Shown: one piece after another, positions 47,844-60,200 of the stretch
How positions within the stretch are numbered: position 1 is the stretch's first letter
How the letters are laid out: every line of letters begins with the position of its first letter
NCBI GenBank assembly: GCA_964007475.1
Contig: OZ023274.1
Span: 89,303,213 to 89,367,212 of the forward strand
Source: Hybos culiciformis
Taxonomy: Eukaryota > Arthropoda > Insecta > Diptera > Hybotidae
Length of the DNA stretch: 64,000 nucleotides
Reading direction: 5' to 3'
Notes under the pieces: model-generated
Told to the model about the DNA's origin: nothing
The model's input: only the letters and a program-made list of their open reading frames with translations
Databases searched by the model: none
Position numbers and translations under genes: made by a program

Positions 47844-48283
47844 AAAAATTATTTTAATTTTAAAAAAATGCTATATATTATTTTCACATACATATACTAA
47901 TAGTTACGTTATTACTATATATTATATTATATTAAAAAATACCTTATGAAAAAAATTCAAATAATTTATTATACTATAGTTTTGTTCTCCATAAACTATA
48001 TTATTATTGAGTATTAATACATATGTTTACGTCCACGACGGATTTGTTGGGTCAGCTCCTGTTGGATAGTTCGAGAAATGATGCTTACTAGGGTTGGCAT
48101 TTCATCCACTTTTTTGAGGGCACAATTATTATTAACTCGTACACGAATTTGTCTGTTTATATATTTCTTTACTATTTTCGACACTCTCCTAGACCCACTT
48201 TTCGTCATCACAGCGAGCTGAAATTTGGCACACAGTTTCATGTCGCGTCAAAAAATCTGAGTCCACCTCTGTGTGTTTTTTAC

Positions 48284-48315
<32 letters not shown>

Positions 48316-48600
48316 GGGACCCACGACCGAAAACGTCATTGAATAATGGCAATACCACTACACCATGGTATATGCATTCTTTTGTTTTTTGTACTTACAC
48401 TATGAACAGCGAAATCTTACCAGCAGGTTACGAATATACATATAATGTGAACAAACTTATCAATGTTAAGAGTGATGCAGATTGATATTGTTTTTGTTGT
48501 GGTTGTTGATGATGTTCTTGTTGTTTTTGGCTGCGACAGCTGCAGAGTAGCACACAGGGACAGACAATTGTACAGTACTTCCTACCTATTGATCTCAATT
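47844..48600. other. Kelch 3' UTR and non-coding stretch with a TA microsatellite
   Basis: A (TA)n run of about 30 bp lies at 48286-48315. 48014-48241 is less AT-rich and open on the minus strand for 75 codons (containing KLCAKFQLAVMTKSG), which I do not recognise and treat as possible repeat-derived sequence. No polyadenylation site is assigned with confidence. Confidence 0.4.
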
Positions 48601-48623
48601 TTTATTTTTCAATTAATATCAAT

Positions 48624-49172
48624 GGTATTTGTATCTGCAAAGAAATTAAATAGACTCCACGATGTGTACACAAATTTCAAAGGAATTATAGGTAAGTTGA
48701 AAGCTTCTATTTGAGAATCTAATATCAGCTTTTGGAAAATTATGTTTCTTTTTTTTATTATTGCTGAAGTTCGAATTTTTGAATTTATTATCTCTTTGCA
48801 CGTTATTCGCTCGTTTTACTAAACAAAAAATGTTTAAAAACACTTATGTTTACGATATTTTTGTTTTGCTCCAAATATATCCATAATATTTTTATGATTC
48901 TATTCTATCCTGATCCTTTAAAATATATTCAAATAAATGTAAATCAGATTTATCTGCTAAATTATGAATTAATGAATCAGCTTCTGCTGCTCAAATCTAA
49001 AAAGATAGAGAAAAAAATTTTATAATTAAAAGTATTGAAGAATTCACTTTTTTCAGTTAGTTTATTTTTGATTAATCCATTTACATTATAGATTATGGGT
49101 ACAAGCCATACAAGCGTACACGATTTACAAATAGAAAAATCGTTCAAACACTCTCACTGTTTCATGTTTGAG
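48624..49172 (+). CDS. Candidate two-exon micro-protein (tentative)
   Basis: An ATG near 48624 opens MVFVSAKKLNRLHDVYTNF and continues KGIIG to a strong donor (GTAAGT, about 48692). The acceptor ATTATAG near 49092, joined in phase, gives DYGYKPYKRTRFTNRKIVQ and then TLSLFHV and a stop, followed at once by an AATAAA. The product would be about 55 aa, basic, with no signal peptide. I do not recognise it. Splice signals, phase and the adjacent polyadenylation word fit together, but so short a model can arise by chance. Confidence 0.25.
48915..49007 (-). other. Candidate 3' terminal exon, minus strand (unassigned)
   Basis: After an excellent pyrimidine-rich acceptor (TTTTTTTCTCTATCTTTTTAG, on the minus strand), a downstream frame reads ADSLIHNLADKSDLHLFEYI and then LKDQDRIES before a stop. 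Composition and A/T-ending codons look like the true genes here. To use that frame, splicing would have to occur at one of the following CAGCAG acceptors. I found no upstream partner exon. It may be a relic or chance. Confidence 0.2.
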
Positions 49173-50450
49173 AAATAAACAACAAAAACGTCAATCTAAG
49201 AATTAAGATAAAAGTTTCTCCAGTTAAAAATAAAAATTATGGAATAAAAATGGTACTAAATATTCAAAGGGGATAGCAAAAATTAAAAAATCAAAAGGGG
49301 TAGCGAAACAAAAGAATGAAGTCCAGGCGTTTTTCCAACTTTAATGCTCCAATTTTTGATAAATATTTTTTTGCAAATATTTTGGGGTTCCTCTTGACTT
49401 ACAAAAAAGGACTTCTCATCAAATGTTGTCCTTTTTATCGGCTTCAAAATGCTTTTGGCCGAATTAAATTATCTTGTTTCGATGCGACAAATGAAATATA
49501 TAACCTTACTTTTAGTCCTTTGGATTTTCTACAGCCAATATAAACCAATATAAATATATTTTTTCCTCTTGGATTTCAGTTAAATTATAGGTTTTAAAAA
49601 AGGTTTAAAAAAATATTGTCATCATGTTATAATTAAAGATTTTATTATTATTGGCTTGAGGATTTATAACTTTTTTATAAGCAACTTAAGAGATTAATAA
49701 TTTGTGGTTTTTATACTCTAAGTTAGTGTAAAAGTTTTATCTTTGTACCGGATCACCGTTTCCCCAGTAGGTTCTGCCACTTCATTTTGGCCCCAATCTT
49801 TTTCTCGAGACGAATTAATCTAAAATATTTTACTTAAATTATACCTACAAATATTTTTTCACCAGTTTTGATTTGTCAGAAATCACAAAATTGAATTTTT
49901 CTTTGAATATATTGCTAACAAAAACAGTTGAATACATTCACGATTTACTATAACGAACTGAGCAGTAGTGAACCAGTAGTGACTGCTCAGTGAACTTTTA
50001 TCAAAAAACTTGTTCCCTAATTTGATTATTTCGCTTTAACATGAATTTATACATTTAACTTAATAGTGAACCTGAAGAATGGTCTACTTTAATTGAAGTC
50101 CTTGATCCAAAAAATCTAACAATTTCAAAAATAAATCACACCTAATAATAATAATTAATTCTATTAATTAAATATAAAAAATTCATAAAAAGGCTAAAAC
50201 GATATGGAGGTAAGATATGTAGCCAATACCTGCATTTTTTTTTATTATTTTTCTTAACTGGCCTAAACAAATAACATAATAACCTTTTTATAATTGGATA
50301 AAGTTATCCATCCAATTTGTAACAAAATTTTAAATATTATAAAGTTTTGTTAAAATTTTTAAAATGATTAAAAAAAAGTAATCCATTATTTATTTTAATT
50401 AGACAAATTACAAATCCTAGTACCGAATTTGATGAATCAACTATCTTGAA

Positions 50451-50834
50451 ATGGGAACTCATTTTCATTTAATACACAACACAACTAATAAAATTATATT
50501 TTCTCATTTTCCTTCTAATTTAGTCAATGCGAAAACCTTTGATGATGATAAAAATCATGATGGTGAGCGAGTTTTCTTAGATTATCATAGCGAAATTTTG
50601 TGTTGTAATTCTGCATTTAAAATTTTTTGTGTCATAAAACTTTGTAACTGCATCAAAATTGTTTATAATTGCGAAATTGATGAAAAATATTGTGAAAAAG
50701 GGAGTATAATATCTTGTTTGATAAATAAACATAAAAAAATCTTGCGTACATTGAATTTTATTGATATATTTTTACATTACATAAATGCTTTTTCTTTTAA
50801 GTTCTCGTTAAAATGCATAAAAACATCTAATTAA
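50451..50834 (+). CDS. 127-aa open frame, unrecognised
   Basis: The frame runs from MGTHFHLIHNTTNK to SFKFSLKCIKTSN with many Cys/Ile/Phe residues and no domain I know. It lacks introns, a recognisable promoter or membrane topology. Two shorter exon-like frames sit just upstream (EPEEWSTLIEVLDP near 50080 and NPSTEFDESTILKWEL near 50415). Together they could be remains of a decayed gene. Coding status is doubtful. Confidence 0.2.
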   Translation: MGTHFHLIHNTTNKIIFSHFPSNLVNAKTFDDDKNHDGERVFLDYHSEILCCNSAFKIFCVIKLCNCIKIVYNCEIDEKYCEKGSIISCLINKHKKILRTLNFIDIFLHYINAFSFKFSLKCIKTSN

Positions 50835-52244
50835 AAATTTCTTGAAGAAATTTTTTTTTTTCTTTTTATGAATATAATGAAAATAAACTAAATCTAAGTA
50901 CATAAAGGTATCAAAATTTGATATAAAAAAAGTACTTATACTAACTTAAAACAAAATCAATCTATTCAAAAATTAATTTATAAAAATAAAAATGTTCTTG
51001 TCTTAAAAATAACGTAGAAGTTACAATTCTGATAAATAAAATACGACAACCACTTTAATTTTTTTTTGGAGATTTGATTTTTTTTATCACCTCAATCTAG
51101 AATTGTTATAGTCAAATTAGATGTCTAATAAAGTGAGAAAATGAAAAAAGAAATTCAGATTTCCTCAATGTGATTTTGTAAACATTTATTTCAATTCGAA
51201 ATCAATCAATTCTAGAGTTTTAAATTTATTTGGTCTCAAATTAATTTATTCTACAGTTTTAAATTAATTTGCTCCCCAATTGCTTAGCATCAATTCTAAT
51301 ATCATTTACAGAGGAAGAAATTCCTTAAAAGTACATAGGATGCTATTTAATTGAAGCATCAAAGGTAGAAATATCTATTTTAATAAATCGAATAAATTGG
51401 ACTTCAATTTCACATCAAAATTTAAATTAATAAAATTTAAAAAGTTTAAAATAGAATTCAATTTTGAGAACATACTTCTTCTGTTTTGTCGGTCTTATAA
51501 TTGTGTCTTATATAGTTAAAGAAAAAGATAATTTTACGCATAAAAAATTAATTTAGGCAAAAACGGTAATCAAAATAAATTCATTAACTTCTCTTTTAAG
51601 CGGATTTTATGATGATAATTATAAGTAGTAAAATTTTATTATCAAGTATTCTCTGTTGATTTCTTGTATCAGATAGAAAGTTAAGAAAAAAAATATAATA
51701 AAATTAAACAATTTATCAGTATTTGACTAGGATTTTTAAATTAATAATAATTTTTTTATAACTTTTGTTGTTTTGGAATATAATGTTAAAATATATCTAT
51801 GTACTAAACCTAATATCCCAATTTAATTTGATTTGTGCTTATAAAATCAAGAATTTAAACTTCAAGAATGTCTAGTAAAATGTTTGATACGTAAAATCTG
51901 GGGTCTATTATGCAATTCTAATTTAAACAATGCATTTTGATTCGTCGTACCTACTATATACAATCCAAAGCGATAAAGGAATCGTCACATTTCAATTACT
52001 GCATGCATACCGGTAATTCAAATTTCGACTTATAATTTTGAAATTTGAAAAACATTCTTTTTTTCTGAGACGATAATAAACGATCAAAAAGTAAATTTCG
52101 TGAAATTATTTATGAAAAATAATAAAAAGGATAATAATAAGAAAATTAAAAAAAGAAATATTTAAAATCAATATAAGGTTGTATGATCAATATAAGGTTT
52201 TTCTTCCTTAGTTATTAAAAAAAATCTTTTATGTATCGTTTATT
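50835..52244. other. AT-rich non-coding stretch
   Basis: No coding region, RNA gene or bounded element recognised. Confidence 0.5.
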
Positions 52245-52715
52245 TAATCTTTGTTTTTAAAATATTTAAACGCATATTTCTTAAAAATCAAAATAATTAC
52301 TTTTCGAAAATTTTAAAATCGAAAAGAAAAATTCTAGGTAATCCGAAGCAAAGTAATAGAAAGTAACAGATAGACAAAAAAATTCCACATCTTAAGAATC
52401 TTCAATAAAAGTTACATAAAAATAGATGCTTCAATTGAAAAGTATACATAATAATTCTTTTTTGGTTTTTAAATTAAATTTCTTTTTTTACATTTAAATG
52501 TTACCATCCCAGTCACACATTTTTAGCAAGGTTTTAAAAAATAAGAATTTTCAATATTTCAAAAAAAAAACAAAAGATTTTTATTAATTTGACAAATTTA
52601 TAAAAATTTCCTTTTTTTTTGAATATTAAAGATTTTCTCACTAAGGATTTTGTCGTTAAAGATTTTGTATTTAAAGATTTTGTATTTAAGGATTTTGAAG
52701 GAAATCGTGACACAA
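52245..52715 (+). repeat. Dispersed ~550-bp repeat, copy 2
   Basis: The plus strand matches the minus strand of 42100-42660. The tail carries four tandem variants of AAAGATTTTGTATTT before ending AAGGAAATCGTGACACAACC. Insertion/deletion differences are scattered, so both copies are old. Confidence 0.65.
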
Positions 52716-54316
52716 CCTGGATATAATAAAATAAATGTAATGTGTGATGCATTCATCAAAAGAGAATAAATTTGTTTTATTAAACGTGACATTCTAAAAA
52801 CAATTCATTGTAACTTTTTTTTATACACAATCAACTTGCACATATATATCTATATTTTGTGCGAAAGTAGATAAAAAGGTATACAGTGGACAACCATTTG
52901 TTAGGAAAAAAAATAGTTTCAAATATTGGGAACATTTTTTAAGTGATAGATAATAAGTTGATAGAAAAAAATCCATTCTCAAGATCTGTATAGTACCGAC
53001 TTAACTTGATTTTTTGCTTAGTAAATACTAACTAAGTTGTATTAAATTTTTGAGATTTTTATCTAGCGTTTATACTGAAAAAAAAATCAAATGTTGCACA
53101 ATTTTTCACACAAAAAAAACTTCATTTTAATGTTCGACTTCGAATACATCTAATCTAACGCTAGGTTGAATGTTTTTTAAATAATTTTTCAAAAATAATT
53201 TTTTTAATTAAAAAATTTGTAGATCTTTCGATATTAGACATTGTGAAGTGATTAAAAGATTAGGTCGTTCGGTGCAGTTTATAATTATTATTGATTTTAT
53301 AAGCACTTTAACTTATATTTATCCGAATTTTGTAAACTAATAATCACAATATATATTACATTTAATAAAAATTATTCAGACTTTACGTATTTATATATTT
53401 AATTTTTATAACTAAGTAATGAAATTTAGTAAGCAGAAAAATAATTTGCTGCAAAATTAACTTTCAGAGCTTATATTGAAATTGTTTTTAAATATAAAAC
53501 GAAAATATCTTTCCAAATGTCTTGACCAAAAATTAAAAATATTAATTTGAATTTATTAAAAACGAAATTATATAAAACATTTGTTTAAACGTGAATCATT
53601 AAGTAGCAAAAATATCAAGAAAAGGATCAGAATCATCCAAAAAAATGTATGAATGTAAAAATGCTTTAATAATTTACATTTTTTGACTTTAGGAAAAAAT
53701 ATATCTTTATAAAAAACGCATTGCAACAAAACGATTTTACAAAGCTTCAATTACATTATACAAAACTTTTTCTGAATTTGTCTATTGATACATTTTATTC
53801 GAATTAATAAGTCCAATAAGTTATTGAGCTAATTATTTGCTTTAGTGGATATTTTTCTTTGTAGCTAAACATTTTATAACTTTAAGCTCTGATTTAAAAT
53901 ATTATTTTTGTTTTTGAAAAATCTTTTTGAAAATGATTTTCTCAATTTAATAATAAAAATATTATAAATTATTTTACAATGATTTTAAAATAAGACTAGC
54001 TATAATACCAATTTATTTTTTGACTTTTTTTAACAAAAAATATTCTTTTATTATATAAATAACTAAAATATAAACAGCTAACAAAACTATCAATCAAATT
54101 AATATAAATAAATGAAATATTCAATAAACTGTAATTGAAGAATAAATGATTAAGGAAGATATTTAAAATTTCGGATAAAATTATTGTTAAGATAAATCAT
54201 AATAAAGCATGTAATGGGATGAAAGGTTTATTTAAGTTGTCGTATTTTTTATTACTGTCCAGCAGTGAGCTACAATCATGGTAGCGCTTTAGTTCTAAAT
54301 TAAGAAGACATATTTG
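52716..54316. other. AT-rich non-coding stretch downstream of RNF25
   Basis: No coding sequence recognised. The part nearest 54317 should be the RNF25 3' UTR; no single polyadenylation signal stands out. Confidence 0.5.
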
Positions 54317-56578
54317 TCACCTCTTATAAGATGTGTTTCCATGATTGGAATTTGCCTTTTGTTGTTGTTGTTGAACACCAGTATTTTTTTGAGGTTTAGA
54401 CCCCAATGAAACCGACGATTCTTGTTGAACTTGAGTTGAAGATAGTTCATTGAGAGCACGTTCACGATCTCGAAATTCTCGATGATGATGATAACGGCGA
54501 TTACCGCCGCGATAATGTCTCCGATTAAAATGTTGAGTATTGGCGGTTTGATCAGGTTGATAACGCGTTGGAGCGTTATTGACAATTGGAGTTAAATTTG
54601 TGTGATTAACTGTAACTCTATTATTGCTTGTTGATGCAATTGATGGATCTCCAACAATTGAGTGAGAGCGGTTTAGGTGGTTGTTCTTGTTGTAGAATTG
54701 TGAATTCTGCTAAAAAAAAATGGAAGTAATTTGTAAAGACAATATAATAGAATATGTAGCAAAACAAATATAATAAGTTTAGTCAAAATAAACATAAGTT
54801 AATCAACATAAGCTAATGATATTTAAGAACTCTATTTTGATTGAATTAATAAAGAATTTAAAATATTAAATAGTTTTAAGCTCACCGTAACCTGGTCAGA
54901 TTCTAATTCTATGAACTCATTTTTATTTTCACCATTAAGGTTATTATCTGGATCGTGCTTATCAATACCGATTCCATTTAATTTAGCTAATCGTTTTTGT
55001 TCTTCTAATGCCTCACGCCGTGTAATTTCCTCCCCTGTTTCAATAGTAAGAATACCAGACTCTTCTGCGTCCAAATCAATTATACCTCCTCGTCGCTGCT
55101 GAACCAAATACAAATTTGACATTTTTTGTTGTAATTTTTTCAAATCTTCAGTTAAATGGAATTCAGGAGCATTTTGAAGCTCAGCTGGTGGATCCGCTTT
55201 ATTCAATGTATTAATTTCATTCATAATAGCTTCTCGACAAACTGGACAACTGGGTTGAAATGGATCTGCAGCTTTTTGTAACCATGCAGGAAGTTTATCA
55301 ATTTCTTCCTGCCAATTATGGCGAGAAGCGATTAAATGACGAGCTAAACAATAGCTATGTAAATAATGAAAACATTCAGTTTTTGTGAATTCATCGCCAT
55401 CTTGAAATCCATATAAGCATACAACACATTGGCCACTCGGTAAATTGCTGCCGGTTAAATGTTCACGAATAACCTCAATTAAATCAAATACAACTGGAAA
55501 TCCTAAGGATTCAATTAGTTTTTCATTACACGCTGTTTTAATTTCATTCAATCGTTGATCATCTAGACCTCTTGGTTTAAGTAAATTAAATTTTGGACTC
55601 ACATCAGGATATTGTTGTGTCGGTATAACTTGCAATGTCACACAAACATATTGAAGATCATTATCACCTCCTACAACGGGAAACACAGTTGTTTCAACCA
55701 TTTCAGGTGAGCCCCTAAAATACAAAACAAAACATAAATAATTGTTAATATATGTAGTGTATATATTATGCAGCATAATTATCTTAATTTATTTCTTTTT
55801 TGTTCGAGCTTGGCTTGTCAATGGTAATTCGATTATTCATATAGGTACTTTAGGATCAGAGCCGTCTATTTTTAAAAACCATTAAAAATATTTATCTAAG
55901 ATAATCATCTATTTAAACAATAGTTCGTTGGATCCGTGGGTCAAGCAATATAGGTATACCTATCTACCTTTACGTAGGTACCTAATGTCAAAAAAAATAT
56001 TTTTTTAATTCAAATTTAAAAGAAAATATAAAAAAGAAAATTTATCGAATCCGTTTTAGTTTTTCTATTCTCCAGAAAAATCGATATACATTTTTTTGTA
56101 GATTTTTTTACCTGGGACGGGCGGAGTTGAAAAAAAATATTGTTGTTGTTATTTTATAAAAAAAAACAAAAAAATTTAAACAAAAATAAATTTTTCTTTC
56201 TGACAATGTTTCCAAATAAAGATGTACATAAGTAGGTATCTTTCATCTATCATGTCTGAGGTCTTTCTGTCTGAGCCTTGTTTTCTGTACTGTACTCTCC
56301 TCACTTACGTTTCTGCATTTCGAATAATATTGACGTCGTCCATTAAAATTGCTTCCAGCGATTCAACTTCATCGTAAAATCTTAAAAAAAAAAATAAAAA
56401 TAAAGAAAAATTTAATTTGTAAAAATTTAAAACAAAATTTACGTAGGTAAACTTAAAATTCTTTTTAACAAAAAATTTTCGACGTTTTTGTTTTTGGAAT
56501 TTTGAGATAAAAATATATTAAAAAAGGCAGAAAACAACTTTTTTCTAATTTATTAAATTCCAAAACTTACGTTTCCAT
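54317..56578 (-). CDS. RNF25: E3 ubiquitin-protein ligase RNF25 (RWD + RING)
   Basis: Four exons on the minus strand: 56571-56578, 56309-56380, 54886-55714 and 54317-54709, giving 433 aa (the human protein is about 460). The first coding exon is only 8 nt, ATGGAAAC, followed by GTAAGT; its phase is confirmed by reading on into FYDEVESLEAILMDDVNIIR. The RWD domain covers about residues 4-114, with the hallmark YPDVSPKF at 62-69. The RING follows with C123, C126, C141, H143, H146, C149, C183 and C186, and contains the family sequence CVVCLYGFQDGDEFTKTECF. Residues 240-300 are charged, and the last 130 residues are Asn/Gln/His-rich with RRHYRGGNRRYHHHREFRDR. RNF25 (AO7) is a ubiquitin ligase known in vertebrates for NF-kB support and ribosome-collision signalling. 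All zinc ligands are present. Confidence 0.95.
54704..54711 (-). promoter_or_regulatory. RNF25: NAGNAG tandem acceptor at RNF25 exon 4
   Basis: On the minus strand the exon 4 acceptor reads TTTTTTTTAGCAG, two AG sites three bases apart. Use of the second would remove one Gln without changing the frame. Which site is used cannot be told from sequence. Confidence 0.5.
55790..56308. other. RNF25 intron 2, no further feature
   Basis: Intron sequence between exons 2 and 3. It contains a TAGGTACCTA-rich stretch near 55950-55985 and no open frame of note. Confidence 0.6.
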
Positions 56579-56805
56579 TTCTTTCGAAAACCAGAGAAAT
56601 CTGTTTTTTTATAAAAGAAATAAATTATAAATATTTCTAATTTTTTTTATTTAAAGCTTCTTATCTTTCATAAAGAATTATTTATTTTCTAAAAAAATAT
56701 TTAAGAATTATTTGATGCAGAGAAACAAATACAGAACAGAAGCAATACAATGCGATGATAGATAAAATATAAAAAAGTTAAATAAAAATGTGTACCCCAT
56801 CATAA

Positions 56806-57187
56806 CAGGGTTACCAACCTTTTCAAATGTTTCCCCCTAAAAAAATAAAATTTCCCCCTAAAAAACCCCTAAATTTTTTTTTATAGATATTATAACAGCT
56901 ATACTTATATACCTATGAGGATTTCAAATAGATGCTTGAAGAAAAATATATAACGCACATCGTAAATTATATAAATAATAAAATTATTTATTTATAATAA
57001 AATTAGCAAATAAGGTATCTTATGAAATGCAATCAAAAATATTACAAATGTCATCTAAATCTTCGCTTTTAAGATCATACATCATACCCCTAAAAAAACC
57101 CCTGAAACAAATTACCCCCTAAAAATCCCTCTGTCAACAAAAAAAACCCCTAAATCTGGGGGGAAAACCCCTAAGTTGGTAACGCTG
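56806..57187. mobile_element. hAT MITE, copy 2 (382 bp), 8-bp TSD
   Basis: Nearly identical to the copy at 31735-32115, with ends CAGGGTTACCAACCTT and AAGTTGGTAACGCTG. The octamer CATCATAA is duplicated on both sides (56798-56805 and 57188-57195). The high similarity of two copies 25 kb apart points to recent activity. It lies about 228 bp upstream of the RNF25 start codon, so it could fall in or near that promoter. Confidence 0.93.
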
Positions 57188-57195
57188 CATCATAA

Positions 57196-58735
57196 TGTAC
57201 CCAAATTTAACCATTGAAATATTAGTCATTAGATAGTAATCAGTGAATAAGAATTGCCTGACATGTAATCGTTATAATGATATTTTATTGATATTCACCA
57301 CTGATTAACGAATATTGATATTATTTACAACACGATCTAAAAGAGCGCCCAAGATTAGAACAAAGTGTACTTGGATCGTGAAAACCTAGCTTAAAGGTCC
57401 GAAATCAAAAAACAAAAAATCTTTTAATATTTTATAATTTATTTTGTTCGACATTAAAATTAAATTAGATGGTACCTATACTAATAAAAAATAGGTATGT
57501 ACTGATGAAGCATTAGTTATCTTCAATTTAAATCTGAAAATAAACAGTGAAAATTAAATAAAAACGTTTCTAAAAGTAAGACAAAATAATTTTTTTTTTT
57601 TTCAAAAATGGTTTATTGTATTGTAAAAATCTAAATCTAAAATCGCGCAAGACGTCGAAAAGAGTTACCTACGTAAATTTACAGCTTCCAAAAATGTGCA
57701 AACAGACAAAGGAATATGAAATTATGTATATCATCCCACAGAAATTATTCCCGACAATTTTCTGTGTTTGTGCTTACAATTTGAATTAAATTATTTAAAA
57801 TCAGAAATTTTCAAATTATCTGTAGTAAAGAAATCTTTAATAGACTAATACATGGAATCGGCACTAAAACCTTAAAACTAACCGCTTTATTTTTCTTATA
57901 TGAATAGGGTTTTTTTAAATTAGTAGGTACCTACCATACATTGAATTGGATTAAATTGATCAAATTCAATCTGTCAACAAAAAAAAAACCTTTGTTATAA
58001 AATGAAGTGAGAAATTCTTAACTTCTTATTCGACATTCGTAGTTAAAGTACTTAGGTACTGCAGTTTTACATGTGGTACGTGAGAAATTATATGTAGGTA
58101 TACTTGTATACCTACATAAATTTATTTTTTTGAATTCCAAAAAGGAATTTATTTTTTGATCGTTACTGAGATTCTATTTTTTATAATTGTATCCAAAAAC
58201 ATAATAAAATACTAAGAGTGCCTAAGCTAAACCTACCTAATAAACATTTTTTTTTATTTATCAGCAACCACCCAGTTTACAAAATTAAGTTTTATTTTAA
58301 ATAGACATATACCGATATATACCTAATTAACCATTTCAATATTCATTTTTAACCAATTTATATTTTGAAGAGCTTAATGATAATACTGATATGATATCAG
58401 TTAATTTGAATAGGTACTTAAATTTTTTTATACTACTAAGTATTTACATAAATATTTACTAGAAATCCCCTACTCACAAAAAAAACCTATCAAAAATATT
58501 AATGTTGGATTTTTGATTACGGCTGTTTGGGTATTATGTAAGATTATTATAATCATCATATAATCAATATAAGATATACGAAATTCCCAAATTTTTTTTT
58601 ATTTAATGTTAGGTATTTCGTTTTTCTTATTATTGTTCTGGTTTAATTTTTCATTATTATGATGATGTTTATTGTTATATTCACTTTAGTACAATATTTA
58701 AATAGTAGGTACCTACAATATTTCAATTATTGTTC
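57196..58735. other. AT-rich non-coding stretch
   Basis: No gene recognised. Palindromic TAGGTACCTA motifs occur near 57930 and 58709. Confidence 0.5.
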
Positions 58736-58739
58736 TATT

Positions 58740-59500
58740 AGGTACATTGCTAGGAAAGTGGCGTATACCCAAACAGACTATTCCATTCCCAGGATTGAGC
58801 TCGAAAAATTTATTAAAATAATAATACCTACAAGAAGGGAGTGGAGGTCAACTAATATTCTAGAGGAAATCGACTTGGCAATCTTCGCGATGTCCAGGGC
58901 AACGAACGAGCGAATGAACTGGCAAAGGAAGGTTCAAAGTTGGACGAATCCATGTCTGAGCTGGTTCACCAAGCTTTATGTACGGTAAAAAGAGATATTT
59001 ACCAGTACTTCTTATCCCAGGCTAATAGTAGGTGGAGGGCGCTACCTACCTGCAACACAACCAAGAAAACATGGCCGAGTTACGACAAAAAAAGAACGCA
59101 GGAAATTCTGAAAATGTCTCGCAGATATTTCCAGAATAACGGCGATTTATACGGGACACTGGGCAGTTGGAGTAAACGCTGCCAGATTAGGTATCCCCTT
59201 CAATCGGTCATGCCGCAATTGTGGTATTGAAAGCGAAAAAGAGACATTAGTCCATTTTATCTGCAAATGCCCGGCGCTTGCAAGCTCAAGAAATAGCACA
59301 CTAGGGGGACTTATCCTTGAGGATGTAGATGTTCTAGCCCTAGCCAAACCCAGAGACGTGGTGAAATTTTTAAACACCACGGGGTGGATCTAGTTTTTCT
59401 TAACGCCGTTAGGCCTTGGTTAACGAGTGTTACCTAATTTTTGATTTACACTAATTTTCTTTTGAAAATTAATGATTAATAAAATAAATAAATAATAAAT
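58740..59500 (+). pseudogene. 5'-truncated, broken non-LTR retrotransposon 3' end
   Basis: The frame around 58885 reads RDVQGNERANELAKEG, the end of the RNase H domain of a jockey/R1-type element (normally preceded by W-PGH). It continues through RDIYQYFLSQANSRWRALP to NGDLY. A one-base frameshift near 59150 then moves the reading to TGHWAVGVNAARLGIPFNRS, followed by the C-x2-C ... H-x4-C cluster (CRNCGIESEKETLVHFICKC) and a stop after NTTGWI at about 59392. An AATA-rich tail follows at 59470-59500, as expected of a target-primed insertion. The 5' end is missing and the WPGH motif is mutated, so it is dead. The GC content is visibly higher than its surroundings, suggesting a fairly young insertion. 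Confidence 0.85.
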
Positions 59501-60035
59501 TCCACGCGAATAATTAGGTGGTGTACCTCACGTTACTGTTCAGAATGACTTAATCATTCCTAGAACAAAAAAACCCACGACCTAGCCTTCTCCCTACTTT
59601 CTTATTTTATTTTCTTATAAGAGAAGAAAGGATGATAGAAGACCAAAAGATTAGCAATAAAAGAGAAGAAATTTTTCTCTTAAAAATAATTTACTGCGTA
59701 ACACGAGTAAGTGGTAGCAAAATGGTGCGAAAGTTCTAATTGGGGCTCTTCAGGTAGAGGGGCTCCGCCACTATAACCAACCAACCAACCACCCAAAACC
59801 TTTTTTTTTCTCCACACACAAGAAAGAATACGATTTTAGAAAACAAAATAAACGGTCCGCAATATTTCTAATTTTCGATACAAGAAAAAACCATTTTCAT
59901 AATAAATATATAATTCTCTTGTGTTACCACTTACAAACAAAAAAAAATTAATTTCGATACAACAGCAAAAAATATTTACAATAAGAATTAATAAACTATC
60001 GCCATTTTTGGTGTTAAGATTTTTATCATAATTTT
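59501..60035. other. Non-coding stretch
   Basis: No coding sequence found. It includes a CCAACCAACCAACC run near 59780 and a GGGGCTC-containing block that may belong to the flank of the retroelement. Confidence 0.45.
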
Positions 60036-60200
60036 TATTACATTATCCACTAAAATCAATTGTTTTCAAATTTTAATCTTTTCCAGTATAATCAACATTT
60101 TTTAATAATGATTCAATTCCCCATAGAATTTTGCGGTGTCACCAGTTAGTGTTGCTAATGTAGGTACTCATATTATTAATAATTTTAATTCAATTTAATT
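60036..60200 (-). pseudogene. Decayed partial duplicate of the 62327-62986 ORF
   Basis: Nucleotide similarity to 62685-62850 extends over about 160 bp, including CACTAAAATCAATT, CCAGTATAATCAAC, ATTCAATTCCC and ATATTATTAATAATTTTAATT. On the minus strand it still reads KNVDYTGK, but a small deletion near 60140 shifts the frame, and TGA and TAA stops interrupt it. It covers only the middle of the gene, so it is a fragment left by a local duplication. Confidence 0.85.

Noticed and set aside
59147..59380. Minus-strand 77-codon frame
   Set aside because: It is antisense to the non-LTR retrotransposon 3' end, which explains the region better.
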